Source of the DNA: Erwinia typographi
Lineage (GTDB): Bacteria; Pseudomonadota; Gammaproteobacteria; Enterobacterales; Enterobacteriaceae
Direction of reading: 5' to 3'
NCBI RefSeq assembly: GCF_000773975.1
Contig: NZ_JRUQ01000041.1
Location: 62,001-126,000, forward strand
Length of the DNA stretch: 64,000 bases
In this document: in pieces, positions 24,026-33,265 of the stretch
Layout: each line of letters starts with the position of its first letter
Position numbering within the stretch: the first letter of the stretch is position 1
Program-made: the position numbers and the translations under genes
The notes under the pieces: model-generated
The model's database searches: none
What the model was told of the DNA's origin: nothing
Seen by the model: the letters and a program-made list of their open reading frames with translations, nothing else

Positions 24026-24153
24026 GATGAGGGGGGATCGATACGGGGTCAGTTGGAATAGCAGCGAGATAGTAAAATATGATGACAGCGCGGCAGCACG
24101 GCCTTCTTATAATAAGCCCTGCTTATTGCGCTCCTTGTCGCGACCAAAATTAC

Positions 24154-25038
24154 TCACAGAATAAACTGCTGCGCCCGCCGCAATTCTTCGATCATAAATT
24201 CCACCGCTGGCGAGACCGGGTAAGCGGCATGGGTAACGACATAATGTTGTACCGTCCAGACCGGTGAATGTGGAATACGCACCAGCGGGAAACGCGCCTG
24301 CATCAGCTCGGCATAATGATTAGGTAAAATGCCCACCACATCGCCTGAGGCAACCAGCATCGCCACGGCTTCAATGCCTACCGCTTCCGGGCCTCTGCCA
24401 AAGTGAAACTGGGCGAGCGCCTGTTCCACAAAGGGCTGCTGCGCCCGCCATACCAGCGGAAGCTGGCGGAAACGCGCTTCGTTGCCTGCCAGGGTGTAAA
24501 TACTGTGGCTCTCCTCGTAAAGCTCGACATAACGCAGCGACGGGCTTTTCTGATACTCCATAACGCCTTTTACCGCCATATCCAGCCTGCGATCCAGCAG
24601 TGCCTGAATCAGTTGTGTTCCCGCCATAACGCTTAGCGTCAGGCGGACATCCGGCGCCAGCTTCTGCATGGCGCGCAGCGCCTGCGGCAGGTGCGATTGC
24701 GCATGACCAATCACATTATCGGTAATCCCCATGACCAGCGAGCCTGAGATCACCCCGCGACTGGCGTCCAGCGCCGGGAAGATACGATCCAGCGCATTGA
24801 GCGCCTCTCTGGCGTAGAGCAGGGCAGACTGCCCGGCCTCGGTGAGTTCGAACCCTTTTGGTCCGCGTGTACATAAGGGCGTGCCGAGCGTCTCCTCAAT
24901 CGCTTTGATCTGGCGGCTAATGGTGGACTTGGTCATATTGAGTACCTTTTCAGCAGCAGAAAATCCGCCAGACTGGGCCACCGCGCAGAATATTCTCAGG
25001 GCGCGTAAATCCTTTTCATTTAAGGTTCGTGTTTTCAT
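24154..25038 (-). CDS. LysR-family transcriptional regulator
   Basis: A 294-residue LysR protein: LRALRIFCAVAQSGGFSAAEKVLNMTKSTISRQIKAIEETLGTPLC is the winged HTH, with a two-lobed effector domain after residue 90 (SLVMGITDNVIGHAQSHLP, DMAVKGVMEYQ). Divergent from the ureohydrolase gene at 25146 with a 107-bp gap, so it is the likely regulator of the guanidino-compound cluster. An inverted repeat AACCG...CGGTT lies in the gap but is weak. The 250 bp between this gene and the amidohydrolase operon hold only the promoter of that operon. Confidence 0.88.
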   Translation of the reverse strand: MKTRTLNEKDLRALRIFCAVAQSGGFSAAEKVLNMTKSTISRQIKAIEETLGTPLCTRGPKGFELTEAGQSALLYAREALNALDRIFPALDASRGVISGSLVMGITDNVIGHAQSHLPQALRAMQKLAPDVRLTLSVMAGTQLIQALLDRRLDMAVKGVMEYQKSPSLRYVELYEESHSIYTLAGNEARFRQLPLVWRAQQPFVEQALAQFHFGRGPEAVGIEAVAMLVASGDVVGILPNHYAELMQARFPLVRIPHSPVWTVQHYVVTHAAYPVSPAVEFMIEELRRAQQFIL

Positions 25039-25145
25039 TGTTGTTATTTCCGTAACCGTGATTGCAAAGATGATCGGTTTTTTCCGCCGCGGCAGGCCAA
25101 TAGACTGCTATCAGTACCACACATTGCCAACACCGGGAAACTACC

Positions 25146-26111
25146 ATGTCTTTGCCACTGACCGTTGCACCGCAAACTAATCATAAATCATTGTTGTTTT
25201 CAGAACTTGCGCTCGATCTTGATAACCTTAGCGCCCATTTTGCCGTACTTGGCATGCCCTACGGCGCGGCCTATACCCCGCAGGATTACAACAACGACCA
25301 GGTGCGGGCGCCAACGGCGATCCGCCAGGCTTCCGATCGGGTGATCCGCGGTCCTGAACGTTTCGATTTTGATATTGATGGCCCTCTGCTACAGGGGCGC
25401 GATGACATTCGCTTCGTCGACTGCGGCGATGTGCCAGCCGATCTGACCGAGCCGCGCGGCCATTTTGTCAGGGCGGAACAGGCGGTGCGTAAGATCCTGG
25501 CGGCGGGCGCGATTCCCATCGTGCTCGGCGGCGATCACGGCATTACCAATCCGATTCTACGAGCGTTTGACGAGCAGGGGCCGATCACCATCGTCCATCT
25601 CGATGCGCACCTGGACTGGCGTGATGAGGTCAACGGCGTGAAAGATGGCCTGTCCAGCCCGATGCGTCGCGCTTCTGAGCTCCCCTTTGTGAAAGACATT
25701 ATCCAGATTGGAATGCGTGCTTCAGGCAGCGCCCGTCAGGAAGAGGCCGATTACGCCCGAGCCTGGGGCGCACGCATTATTACCGCCTATGAACTGCACG
25801 ATCGCGGAATGGATGCCGTGCTGGAGCAAATCCCTGCTGGCGGCCGTTACTACCTGACTATTGATGCTGATGGTTTCGATCCGTCAGTGATGCCCGCCGT
25901 GGCCGGACCTGCGCCGGGCGGAGTGACTTTTGTTCAGGCCCGAAAACTGATTCATGGCTTAGTGAAGAAAGGACGGGTTATCGGCATGGATATCGTTGAG
26001 ATCCAGCCGGAGAAAGATGTCCACCAGATCTCCTGTATGACCGCAGGCCGTCTGGTACTGAATTTCATCGGTGCGGCAATTCGCGCCGGTTACTGTGACA
26101 GCAATGGCTAA
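25146..26111 (+). CDS. Ureohydrolase (agmatinase/guanidinobutyrase-like), copy 1
   Basis: A 321-residue manganese ureohydrolase. Metal ligands are seen in VLGGDHGITNPIL (His), VHLDAHLDWRDEVNG (Asp-x-His-x-Asp) and LTIDADGFDPSVMPAVAGPAPGG (Asp-x-Asp). It removes urea from a guanidino compound. Agmatinase, guanidinobutyrase and guanidinopropionase cannot be separated by eye, but the DWRDE stretch after the metal site is unlike the usual E. coli SpeB text. It is followed after 15 bp by an amino acid ABC transporter operon and then by a second ureohydrolase. Confidence 0.87.
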   Translation: MSLPLTVAPQTNHKSLLFSELALDLDNLSAHFAVLGMPYGAAYTPQDYNNDQVRAPTAIRQASDRVIRGPERFDFDIDGPLLQGRDDIRFVDCGDVPADLTEPRGHFVRAEQAVRKILAAGAIPIVLGGDHGITNPILRAFDEQGPITIVHLDAHLDWRDEVNGVKDGLSSPMRRASELPFVKDIIQIGMRASGSARQEEADYARAWGARIITAYELHDRGMDAVLEQIPAGGRYYLTIDADGFDPSVMPAVAGPAPGGVTFVQARKLIHGLVKKGRVIGMDIVEIQPEKDVHQISCMTAGRLVLNFIGAAIRAGYCDSNG

Positions 26112-26126
26112 CTTTTCGGAGGATGT

Positions 26127-26867
26127 ATGACATTTCGTTCGCTACTGTTAGGTACGTCTCTTACCCTGGCGCTGTTTTCCGGCGTTACTCAGGCTGCCGA
26201 TCCCATTCGCGTGGCGATCGATCCCACATTTCCTCCTATGGAGTATATGAACAACAACCAGCGCACCGGTTTTGATGTCGACCTGGCCGATGCGCTGGCG
26301 AAGAAAATCGGACGCCCGCTGGTTTATACCGATATGGACTTCAAAGCGATGATCCCATCGGTGCTGTCGGGGCGTCAGGACATCGTGTTGTCCGCCATCT
26401 ATATCACCGACGACCGCAAAAAAGTGGTGGATTTCACCGATCCTTACTTCACCGCCGGACTGGTGGTGATGGTGAAAAAAGGGGATAAGCGGATAACATC
26501 GCCGAAAGATATAGCCGGCAAGCGGGTAGCGGTACAGGTTGGCACGAAATCGGTGAATCTGCTCACTGAGCAGTACCCTACCGTGCAGCGGGTTGAGGTC
26601 GAGAAGAATGAAGAGATGTTTAACTCGCTTGAAGCGGGGCGGGCCGATGCCGTGGTCTCCGGCAAGCCAGCGGCGCTGCTCTACAGCAAAACGCGCGGCA
26701 CTACTGAAGTGCTCTCCGAACCGCTGACCCAGGAGGATTACGGTATTGCGGTCAGTAAAAATGAGCCAGAGCTGCGCCAGCAGCTGAATACGGCTCTGAA
26801 GGCGATTCGCGCCGACGGCACTTATGATGCGTTAATGAAAAAGTGGTTCGGCACTGGCGCTAAATGA
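26127..26867 (+). CDS. Polar amino acid ABC transporter, periplasmic binding protein
   Basis: A 246-residue SBP_bac_3 protein with a Sec signal peptide (LLLGTSLTLALFSGVTQAAD, cut after TQA). The mature part begins IRVAIDPTFPPMEYMNNNQR, GFDVDLADALAKKIG, the ligand-binding start of the lysine/arginine/glutamine-binding family. Ligand is not certain; arginine-like or guanidino acids fit the flanking ureohydrolases. Part of a four-gene run 25146-29267. Confidence 0.88.
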   Translation: MTFRSLLLGTSLTLALFSGVTQAADPIRVAIDPTFPPMEYMNNNQRTGFDVDLADALAKKIGRPLVYTDMDFKAMIPSVLSGRQDIVLSAIYITDDRKKVVDFTDPYFTAGLVVMVKKGDKRITSPKDIAGKRVAVQVGTKSVNLLTEQYPTVQRVEVEKNEEMFNSLEAGRADAVVSGKPAALLYSKTRGTTEVLSEPLTQEDYGIAVSKNEPELRQQLNTALKAIRADGTYDALMKKWFGTGAK

Positions 26868-26879
26868 TCAGAGGTGACG

Positions 26880-27551
26880 ATGCTTTCGCTTGATTTCACC
26901 CCGGCGTTGGCCAGCCTGCCTGAACTGCTCTCCGGCGCGTGGGTCACTATCGAAGTGACCCTTTGCGCCCTGGCGATCAGCTGCTGCCTCGGCACGTTAA
27001 TTGGTCTGGGAAGGATCTCTTCCCGCCATAAAGCGGTGTGGTGGTTGTGCAACGCCTATGTGGTTCTGGTACGCGGAACGCCGCTGCTGGTTCAGCTATT
27101 TATCCTCTATTTCGGGCTGCCCTATTTCAATATCGTCATTCCGGCTTTTGTCTGCGGCATTATCGGCCTCGGCTGCTATTCCGCGGCTTATGTCTCGGAA
27201 CTGGTGCGCGGGGCGATCCTCTCGATCGATCGCGGGCAAAGCGAAGCGGCGCGTTCGATGGGGATGTCATCCGGCCAGGCGATGCGGCTGATTATTTTAC
27301 CGCAGGCGCTGGTGCGCATGGTGCCGCCGCTGGCGAATGAGTTTATCGCCCTGACGAAAAACTCGGCGCTGGTTTCCCTGGTGACCATTCACGATTTGAT
27401 GCACGAAGGGCAGAAAGTGATCAGCGTTTCCTACCGCTCGCTGGAGGTCTATCTCGTGATTGCCTTTATTTATCTGCTGATGACCAGCAGCACCATGTTG
27501 CTGCTGCGCGCAGTGGAGAAAAAACTTCGGGCGGGAGGCATGGTGCAATGA
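26880..27551 (+). CDS. Polar amino acid ABC transporter, permease
   Basis: A 223-residue inner-membrane protein of the HisM/QM family with about five spans. The EAA loop that contacts the ATPase is seen as [33 protein letters not shown]. Start 26880 (ATG) was preferred over GTG 26874 because GAGGTGA lies just before it. The single permease would act as a homodimer. It overlaps the ATPase gene by 4 bp. Confidence 0.88.
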   Translation: MLSLDFTPALASLPELLSGAWVTIEVTLCALAISCCLGTLIGLGRISSRHKAVWWLCNAYVVLVRGTPLLVQLFILYFGLPYFNIVIPAFVCGIIGLGCYSAAYVSELVRGAILSIDRGQSEAARSMGMSSGQAMRLIILPQALVRMVPPLANEFIALTKNSALVSLVTIHDLMHEGQKVISVSYRSLEVYLVIAFIYLLMTSSTMLLLRAVEKKLRAGGMVQ

Positions 27552-28321
27552 GTACGGCGATTGTTGAGGCCGTGGCGCTGGAGAAACGCTTCGGCGACCA
27601 TCAGGTGTTGCACGGTGTTTCACTTGCGGTTCAGCGCGGCGAAGTGGTGGTGATCATCGGTCCAAGCGGATCGGGGAAAAGTACCTTCCTGCGCTGCTGT
27701 AATGGCCTGGAGGTGGCGGAAAAAGGCAGCCTCCGCCTGTGCGGGCAGATGCTGATGCAGCAGGGGGAACTGCTGGAGGAAAATGCCCTGAATCTCTTAC
27801 GCCGTCAGGTTGGCATGGTCTTTCAGTCGTTTAACCTGTTTCCCCACCTGCGCATTCTCGACAACGTCGCGATTGGGCCGCACAAAATTCTTAAGCAGAG
27901 TCGTCACTACGCCGAAACGCGCGCGCGCGAACTGTTAGAGAAAGTCGGCCTGCTGCACAAGGCGGATTCAATGCCGAACAGTCTGTCTGGCGGACAGAAA
28001 CAGCGTATCGCCATTGCGCGCGCGCTGGCCTTGCAGCCGGAAGTGATGCTGTTTGATGAGCCGACTTCCGCGCTCGATCCTGAGCTGACCGGCGAAGTGC
28101 TGCAGGTGATGAAACAGCTGGCGCAGGAAGGCATGACGATGATTATCGTCACGCATGAAATGAGTTTCGCTCGTGAGGTTGCCGATCGGCTGATCGTGAT
28201 GGAGGAGGGAAGGATTGTTGAACAAGGGGCGACCGCCGATATTTTCCGCCATCCCAGCCATCCGCGTACCCGGGCGCTGTTGCAGCCCGTTCTGAATAAT
28301 GAGGCTTTTTATGAGCAGTAA
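27548..28321 (+). CDS. Polar amino acid ABC transporter, ATPase
   Basis: A 257-residue ATPase with all motifs: Walker [11 protein letters not shown]-loop in FQSFNLFPH, signature [15 protein letters not shown], Walker [13 protein letters not shown] and the switch His in VTHEMSFA. It powers uptake with the permease 26880-27551. The last codons overlap the start of the second ureohydrolase gene, so the transporter and that enzyme are cotranscribed. Confidence 0.92.
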   Translation: MSTAIVEAVALEKRFGDHQVLHGVSLAVQRGEVVVIIGPSGSGKSTFLRCCNGLEVAEKGSLRLCGQMLMQQGELLEENALNLLRRQVGMVFQSFNLFPHLRILDNVAIGPHKILKQSRHYAETRARELLEKVGLLHKADSMPNSLSGGQKQRIAIARALALQPEVMLFDEPTSALDPELTGEVLQVMKQLAQEGMTMIIVTHEMSFAREVADRLIVMEEGRIVEQGATADIFRHPSHPRTRALLQPVLNNEAFYEQ

Positions 28322-29267
28322 TATGCGCGGTAGTGAGCGCCTTAACCGCGCCTTTAGCGGCATTCCCACCTTTTTACGCGCAGATTATTGCGATGTGCTC
28401 AGTGAACTGCGGGCTGATGTGGCGGTTTTTGGCGTGCCCTTTGATGAGGGATCGCCCTGGCAACCGGGTACGCGCTTTGCGCCGCGCTCGCTGCGTGAGC
28501 ACTCAATGCGTTTTGCCAGTACCGGTTTTTACGACATCCAGCGCGACCAGCATTTCCTGACGGATGTGATCTCGCAAGGCCGCCTGGTGGATGTCGGCGA
28601 TGTTGATGTGCTGCCCACCCATGTGATCGGCACCCATGACAATATCAGCACCCTGGTGCAGATGATTCGACAGCGCGGGGCTATTCCTCTGGCGCTGGGC
28701 GGCGATCACTCCGTCTCCTATCCGCTAATCCGTGGGATTCAGGAGCCGGTACATGTGGTGCAGTTCGATGCCCATCTCGATTTTGCGCCCGCCACCCACG
28801 GCGTGCATTTCAGTAATGGTCAGCCCTTTCGCCACGTCGCGGCGCTGGAGCACGTCCAGAGCCTGACTCAGGTAGGCATTCGCAGCCTGCGCGTGCGGCC
28901 CTCGGAGGTCAGTGACGCCAGGCAGCAGGGGAGTCACATCATTCCCATGGCGGCGTTCCGGCAGCAGCCGTTTATCGAACAGCTGAAGCATTTACCCGCC
29001 GGGGAAAAGTGCTATATCAGTATTGATATCGACGTGCTGGATTTTTCACTGGTGCCGGGATGCGCCTCAGCTGAGCCCAACGGTATGCGCTACGACGAGC
29101 TGCGCGACGCCCTGCAAGTATTGCTACAGCGCATGGACATTATCGGCCTCGATCTGGTGGAGGTTAACCCACAGCTGGATGTGCCGACCGGTGCCACATC
29201 CTATCTGGCGGCGCATCTGCTGGTTGAAACGCTGGGAATGCTTTTCGCACTGCGCCAGCCGGGCTGA
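28311..29267 (+). CDS. Ureohydrolase (agmatinase/guanidino-acid hydrolase-like), copy 2
   Basis: A 318-residue manganese ureohydrolase: [29 protein letters not shown] (Asp-x-His-x-Asp) and [23 protein letters not shown] hold the metal ligands. The text after the second motif ([10 protein letters not shown]) resembles agmatinase and guanidinoacid hydrolases. It differs from copy 1 throughout, so it is not a recent duplicate. Start 28311 has GAGG 6 bp upstream and overlaps the ATPase gene by 11 bp. Convergent with the NmrA-like gene. Confidence 0.87.
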   Translation: MSSNMRGSERLNRAFSGIPTFLRADYCDVLSELRADVAVFGVPFDEGSPWQPGTRFAPRSLREHSMRFASTGFYDIQRDQHFLTDVISQGRLVDVGDVDVLPTHVIGTHDNISTLVQMIRQRGAIPLALGGDHSVSYPLIRGIQEPVHVVQFDAHLDFAPATHGVHFSNGQPFRHVAALEHVQSLTQVGIRSLRVRPSEVSDARQQGSHIIPMAAFRQQPFIEQLKHLPAGEKCYISIDIDVLDFSLVPGCASAEPNGMRYDELRDALQVLLQRMDIIGLDLVEVNPQLDVPTGATSYLAAHLLVETLGMLFALRQPG

Positions 29268-29335
29268 ACGTTGGTCATGGCGCAGTGCGAGTCTGGTTGG
29301 CGCAATGATTGACGGCGGTGAAACTCCGCTTGAGA

Positions 29336-30280
29336 TCAACGATTTTCGCTACGGGTACGCGCCGCCAGCCACTGTTCGACATCCGTTACCGCAATGCCCT
29401 GACGGGCGTTATAGCTGGTCGATTTATCCCAGGCAATTCCCGTTTTGCGGGCGAAAGCCAGCCGGTATTTTGCTGCGGCATCGTCCGGTCTGGTCTCTGC
29501 CTCTTCCCTGAGCTTATCCACGCTCAGCAGCGTTTTGGTCACCGGCGTCGCCCATTTCTGTTCCATCAGCTCAGCCAGGCGCTGCCAGCTCAGCGTATCA
29601 CCGGCAATATAAACCGCCTGATTACGTAGCCGGGGCTGGTGAAAGAAAATTTTCGCCGTCAGTCGGCCAATATCCTCTGGCGTGGTTACCGTCACCGCAT
29701 TCTGCCAGTCTCCCAGTGCAAAAACTGTTTTGGTCCGCGCATCGACGACGCCAAAAGACGGTTCAAACAGGTAGCTGGTGAACAGGCCGGTAGACACAAT
29801 CACCCATTCCGTTTCGTGCTGAGCGCGTAAAAGGTGGCGAACCTCCAACTGCTCGTCCCAAACCTGCTGGCCACTGCCTTTTCCCACAACGTCATAGTCC
29901 ACGCCAAACTGCCAGGGAAAGTAGCGCTTAATGCCTGCATCCAGTACGGCTTGCGTAATTTTAAGCTGCGTACCCGCGCCGCCCACAAAGCCGCTACAGT
30001 TGATAACCGCATCAAAGGGGCGAAAGAGTTCAGCCAGCTCTTTGATGGACTGCTGATGGAGATCGCCGGTCAGCGGCTTAACGCCCAGCGCGGACAGCTC
30101 TTCCAGCCTGGCGAGTTTCTCGGCGGAACTGCTGTGAACAGATCCCGCCTTCAGCAGCACGCTAATCTGAGTTTCGGGCTGCTGCGGACGCTGCAGACTG
30201 AGCGCTCGCAGCACGGACAGACCCAGTTCACCTGCGCCAAGCACTAAAATAGAATGAAAGTGATAAGGGGTATTCATCAT
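29336..30280 (-). CDS. NmrA-like / isoflavone reductase-like NAD(P)-binding protein
   Basis: A 314-residue atypical short-chain dehydrogenase: SILVLGAGELGLSVLRAL is the Rossmann motif and DAVINCSGFVGGAG, KRYFPWQFGVDYDVVGKGSG resemble isoflavone reductase and aromatic alcohol reductases. AGGAG lies before the ATG at 30280. It lies back to back with an HxlR regulator, which suggests response to an electrophile or quinone, the same arrangement as the reductase/HxlR pair at 806-2037. Confidence 0.8.
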   Translation of the reverse strand: MMNTPYHFHSILVLGAGELGLSVLRALSLQRPQQPETQISVLLKAGSVHSSSAEKLARLEELSALGVKPLTGDLHQQSIKELAELFRPFDAVINCSGFVGGAGTQLKITQAVLDAGIKRYFPWQFGVDYDVVGKGSGQQVWDEQLEVRHLLRAQHETEWVIVSTGLFTSYLFEPSFGVVDARTKTVFALGDWQNAVTVTTPEDIGRLTAKIFFHQPRLRNQAVYIAGDTLSWQRLAELMEQKWATPVTKTLLSVDKLREEAETRPDDAAAKYRLAFARKTGIAWDKSTSYNARQGIAVTDVEQWLAARTRSENR

Positions 30281-30296
30281 GTCGGGTTCTCCTGTA

Positions 30297-30316
30297 ATGT
30301 CCAGACAGCCTGACAT
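30297..30316. promoter_or_regulatory. Inverted repeat ATGTC-N10-GACAT, candidate HxlR operator
   Basis: Five-base arms in the 85-bp gap between the NmrA-like and HxlR genes. It is a short match, so chance occurrence cannot be excluded. Confidence 0.35.
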
Positions 30317-30365
30317 GCAGTGCTACGGGGAACAATTAGGCACACCAATGATACCGGAGAGCACT

Positions 30366-30791
30366 ATGGAGTGGGATGAAGACGCTTTGCTGCAATTTTC
30401 TAAAACAGTGTGCGCAACACTGAGTGATGACGATGACGGCTTGAAGCGAGAAATTTTGACCCATGCGGGAAATCGCTGGTCGCTTGGGATTCTACATCTG
30501 CTGGGAACTGAAGGCCCGCTACGCCATGCGGAGATTGCCCGAAAATTAGAAGAGGTGACGCAGCGTATGTTGACACGCACGCTGCGCCAGCTCGAGCGCG
30601 ACGGGCTGATAACCCGGCAGGACTATCAGGAAAAACGCCCGCGGGTGGAATATGCCATTACCCCGCTTGGAAAGGGGCTGCTGGTCAATATGCTGCCGAT
30701 CTGGTCATGGGTTATTGCTTCTGGCGACCAGTTTCGCTCCGCCCGGCAGCGCTATGACGCCGCCGGGGAGTCTTTGCCACTCAGGCCTTAA
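30366..30791 (+). CDS. HxlR-family winged-helix regulator
   Basis: About 141 residues. HAGNRWSLGILHLLGTEGPLRHAEIARKLEEVTQRMLTRTLRQLERDGLI is the HxlR winged helix and RVEYAITPLGKGLLVNMLPI the wing and dimer helix. The frame is open from 30279; start 30366 was chosen because GGAGAG precedes it and earlier starts would run over the promoter of the divergent gene. It probably controls the NmrA-like reductase. Confidence 0.85.
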   Translation: MEWDEDALLQFSKTVCATLSDDDDGLKREILTHAGNRWSLGILHLLGTEGPLRHAEIARKLEEVTQRMLTRTLRQLERDGLITRQDYQEKRPRVEYAITPLGKGLLVNMLPIWSWVIASGDQFRSARQRYDAAGESLPLRP

Positions 30792-30857
30792 AAAACGCTG
30801 AAAGAGAGCCTTGAGGCCTGCTATTCTCGTTGCGAACAGGTTCATCGGGACGGCACA

Positions 30858-31559
30858 ATGGTGGCTATGGTTTTACTGCCTGGCGTGATGTGTGACGCCG
30901 GGCTATGGCAGGCAATGACTGAAGATTTGGCCCCTTACGGCCCGCTGGTGTACGGTGATTTGTCGCAGGATGCCTCGCTGGCGGAAATGGCCGCGCGGGT
31001 TCTGGCCCAGGCTCCGGCCCGCTTTACGCTGGTGGGTTTTTCTATGGGGGGATACGTTGCGCGGGAGATGATTCGTCAGGCGCCGGAACGCGTAGAGCGG
31101 CTAATCCTGATTGCGACCTCCAGCCAGCAGGACAGCGAACAGACGCAGGCCTTTAAAGCCGCCACCGCCAGAACGCTGCTGGCGGCCAGCGGGACATTTC
31201 GCGGGCTGGGCCACAAAGCCATTGCGCTTTCGCTCAGCGATCAGCGCGCTGATGACCAGCGTTTGCAGCAGCAGATCCACGCCATGAGCGTACGTGCAGG
31301 CAAAGAAACGTATTGCCGTCAGCTGCTGATGGCGCGGCCCGATGATAGCGGACTGTTGGCGCAGATAGCCTGTCCAACGCTGGTTATTGCCGCCGCAGAC
31401 GATCGGATGAGAACGCTGCGGGAATCTCAGATTCTTGCCGATAACATTCCCGGCGCAACGCTGCAAGTCATTGAGAACGCAGGGCATATGGTGCCGCTGG
31501 AGCAGCCGAAGGCGCTGGCGGCGGTGATAATCCGCTGGCTTCAGTCGCATGAAGTATAA
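30858..31559 (+). CDS. Alpha/beta hydrolase
   Basis: A 233-residue protein of the alpha/beta hydrolase fold. The nucleophile elbow is VGFSMGGYVAREMI (Ser about 63), the acid is Asp in AAADDRMRTL and the base is His in ENAGHMVPLEQPKAL. Such enzymes cleave esters, thioesters or C-C bonds. It has no operon partner, lying 66 bp after the HxlR gene in the same direction. Confidence 0.85.
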   Translation: MVAMVLLPGVMCDAGLWQAMTEDLAPYGPLVYGDLSQDASLAEMAARVLAQAPARFTLVGFSMGGYVAREMIRQAPERVERLILIATSSQQDSEQTQAFKAATARTLLAASGTFRGLGHKAIALSLSDQRADDQRLQQQIHAMSVRAGKETYCRQLLMARPDDSGLLAQIACPTLVIAAADDRMRTLRESQILADNIPGATLQVIENAGHMVPLEQPKALAAVIIRWLQSHEV

Positions 31560-31656
31560 ACATTTACTAAAAATAACGCAGAAACCTGCTCAGATAATAG
31601 CTTGAAAGGGTAAATTAGCTGGGCATTGTGGGCTTACTGGGCAGAGATAGCATTAG

Positions 31657-32094
31657 ATGAAAAGATGGTTACTGGCGCCGTGCATAGCGCTCCTGGCTTT
31701 GCATGTGATGGCGGCGGAACACAGGAGCGATCCTGAAACGGTCAGCAAAAACTTTTATAGCTGGTATCTCACGGCCTTGAGCAAGGATGAGAGTCCGATT
31801 GATGAGCACGATCCGCTGCTCAAAACCTATGTTACGACCGGCTTACTGGACAAAATCAACGTGCTGATTAAAAGTCCTGACGGCATGGACGATGACTTTT
31901 TCCTTCAGGATCAGGACTACAGTGATTCCTGGGTGGATCACGTCAGCGTCGGGCACTTTACCCTGGACGGTACAACCGCCTCTGGCGACGTCACGTTGGG
32001 TAACGATCCTGCCGATCGGCAACTGCTGCTGGTGACGCTCCATAAGGAGGCTTCAGGCTGGAAGATCGACGACGTGGAAAAAGAGAACAAGTAG
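31657..32094 (+). CDS. DUF3828-family exported protein
   Basis: A 145-residue protein with a signal peptide (LLAPCIALLALHVMAAEHR). The mature part has SKNFYSWYLTALSKDESPIDEHDPLLKTYVTTGLLDKI and GWKIDDVEKEN at the end, the pattern of the enterobacterial DUF3828 family, small periplasmic or lipoprotein-like proteins of unknown function. A lipobox is not seen, so it is likely soluble in the periplasm. Confidence 0.7.
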   Translation: MKRWLLAPCIALLALHVMAAEHRSDPETVSKNFYSWYLTALSKDESPIDEHDPLLKTYVTTGLLDKINVLIKSPDGMDDDFFLQDQDYSDSWVDHVSVGHFTLDGTTASGDVTLGNDPADRQLLLVTLHKEASGWKIDDVEKENK

Positions 32095-32126
32095 CCACAG
32101 CGGCTTAAGGCTGCTCCTCCTTCACT

Positions 32127-33062
32127 TTATGCAATCGTCTGAGAAAACTGCTCGCGCATTAAATCCAGCAGCTCGTAGCGCTTACGGTATTCCGAGCGTT
32201 TTTTACTGGCGATCTCTTCCAGCGGCTTACGGACAAAGCTGAGCGGCAGTTGATACAGCTTGTCGCTTAGCGGCTGCGCGTTCAGCGTCTCCCAGAACTC
32301 GTTATAGCTGGCGTGAAACAGGCTACGTTTTTTCAGGCGATAGCGCAGGCTGCGGAAAATGTGTCCGTTGTCGCTGACCGCCTCCAGCTTCTTAATGTCG
32401 GTGGCGGCGCAAATCAGCGTCAGAGCTTCCATCAGTATGCGTTTGGGGAACAGCCCGTAACAGGACTTGGTGGCCTCGCGGATCAGCTCATGCGGCGTGT
32501 CGCGATGGGCACCCTGGATGCCGCCGACAATTGCCACTTTTTCCCCGTTAATGACCGTCACCGCAAACGTCACCATCGCCAGCTGCACGCCGTTGCGGCG
32601 AAACAGCAAGTTCACTTCGCCCTCTCTTTCACAGCGGCCGGTGCAGGCCAACGTAACGGTAAACGTCTCGCCACTCTTTCCTGAAAAGTTCATCAACTCT
32701 ACGCCCTGCGGGGTCAGCATCGCCTGATGCAGGCGTGGTGATGAGAGCTGTTTAACATACTGATAGTGGCTGATGATGGCATGGGTACGCGCGGCCATCG
32801 ACATGCCGCTGTAAAGGTAGGGGCGGTGAATTTTGCTGGGCAGCGTGTGCTGCACCGGCAGGATCTCGCGCATTAGCGGTTCCCGGACAATGGTGGTGAC
32901 CATTTTCCATGTGTCTACTGGCCAGGCCAGCGAGCGGAACAGATATTTGACGCGGTACTCTGGGTCATACCACAGCTTACCCGGCTTAAATTTTCCAGAG
33001 ATCAGGGACAGAAAAAAGGTCAGGCTGCTGTCCTGACGAGGAGCAAGGGCGCTTACTGGCAT
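32127..33062 (-). CDS. VirK/YbjX-family protein (DUF535)
   Basis: A 311-residue protein matching the VirK/YbjX family: WYDPEYRVKYLFRSLAWP, LPSKIHRPYLYSGMSMAARTHAIISHYQY and VAIVGGIQGA with ESTKSCYGLFPKR-like text are familiar. Members are linked to cell-envelope and virulence traits in Shigella and Salmonella, but the biochemical role is unknown. ATG 33062 is preferred; a TTG 33110 with GAGGAAAGG in front is an alternative start. It faces DUF3828 convergently. Confidence 0.8.
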   Translation of the reverse strand: MPVSALAPRQDSSLTFFLSLISGKFKPGKLWYDPEYRVKYLFRSLAWPVDTWKMVTTIVREPLMREILPVQHTLPSKIHRPYLYSGMSMAARTHAIISHYQYVKQLSSPRLHQAMLTPQGVELMNFSGKSGETFTVTLACTGRCEREGEVNLLFRRNGVQLAMVTFAVTVINGEKVAIVGGIQGAHRDTPHELIREATKSCYGLFPKRILMEALTLICAATDIKKLEAVSDNGHIFRSLRYRLKKRSLFHASYNEFWETLNAQPLSDKLYQLPLSFVRKPLEEIASKKRSEYRKRYELLDLMREQFSQTIA

Positions 33063-33265
33063 GATGACCACTCCAGACTGAAAACGACAGTCAAACACGC
33101 GCTTACTCAACCTTTCCTCAACGCCTTAGCGCCGGTTAAGGTTTACTTAAAACGGTTTAACAGGCGTTTAATTTGCGCCGCCGTTGAGGAAAAGCGGCAG
33201 CGAAAATCGCTCAGGTTGGATTGGCCTGGCGAAACATCGTAAGCTGAGAAGCTGTGCAGCCAACG

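Noticed and set aside
25039-25145. AACCG...CGGTT inverted repeat as LysR box
   Set aside because: Arms are only 5 bp with a 16-bp gap, easily expected by chance.
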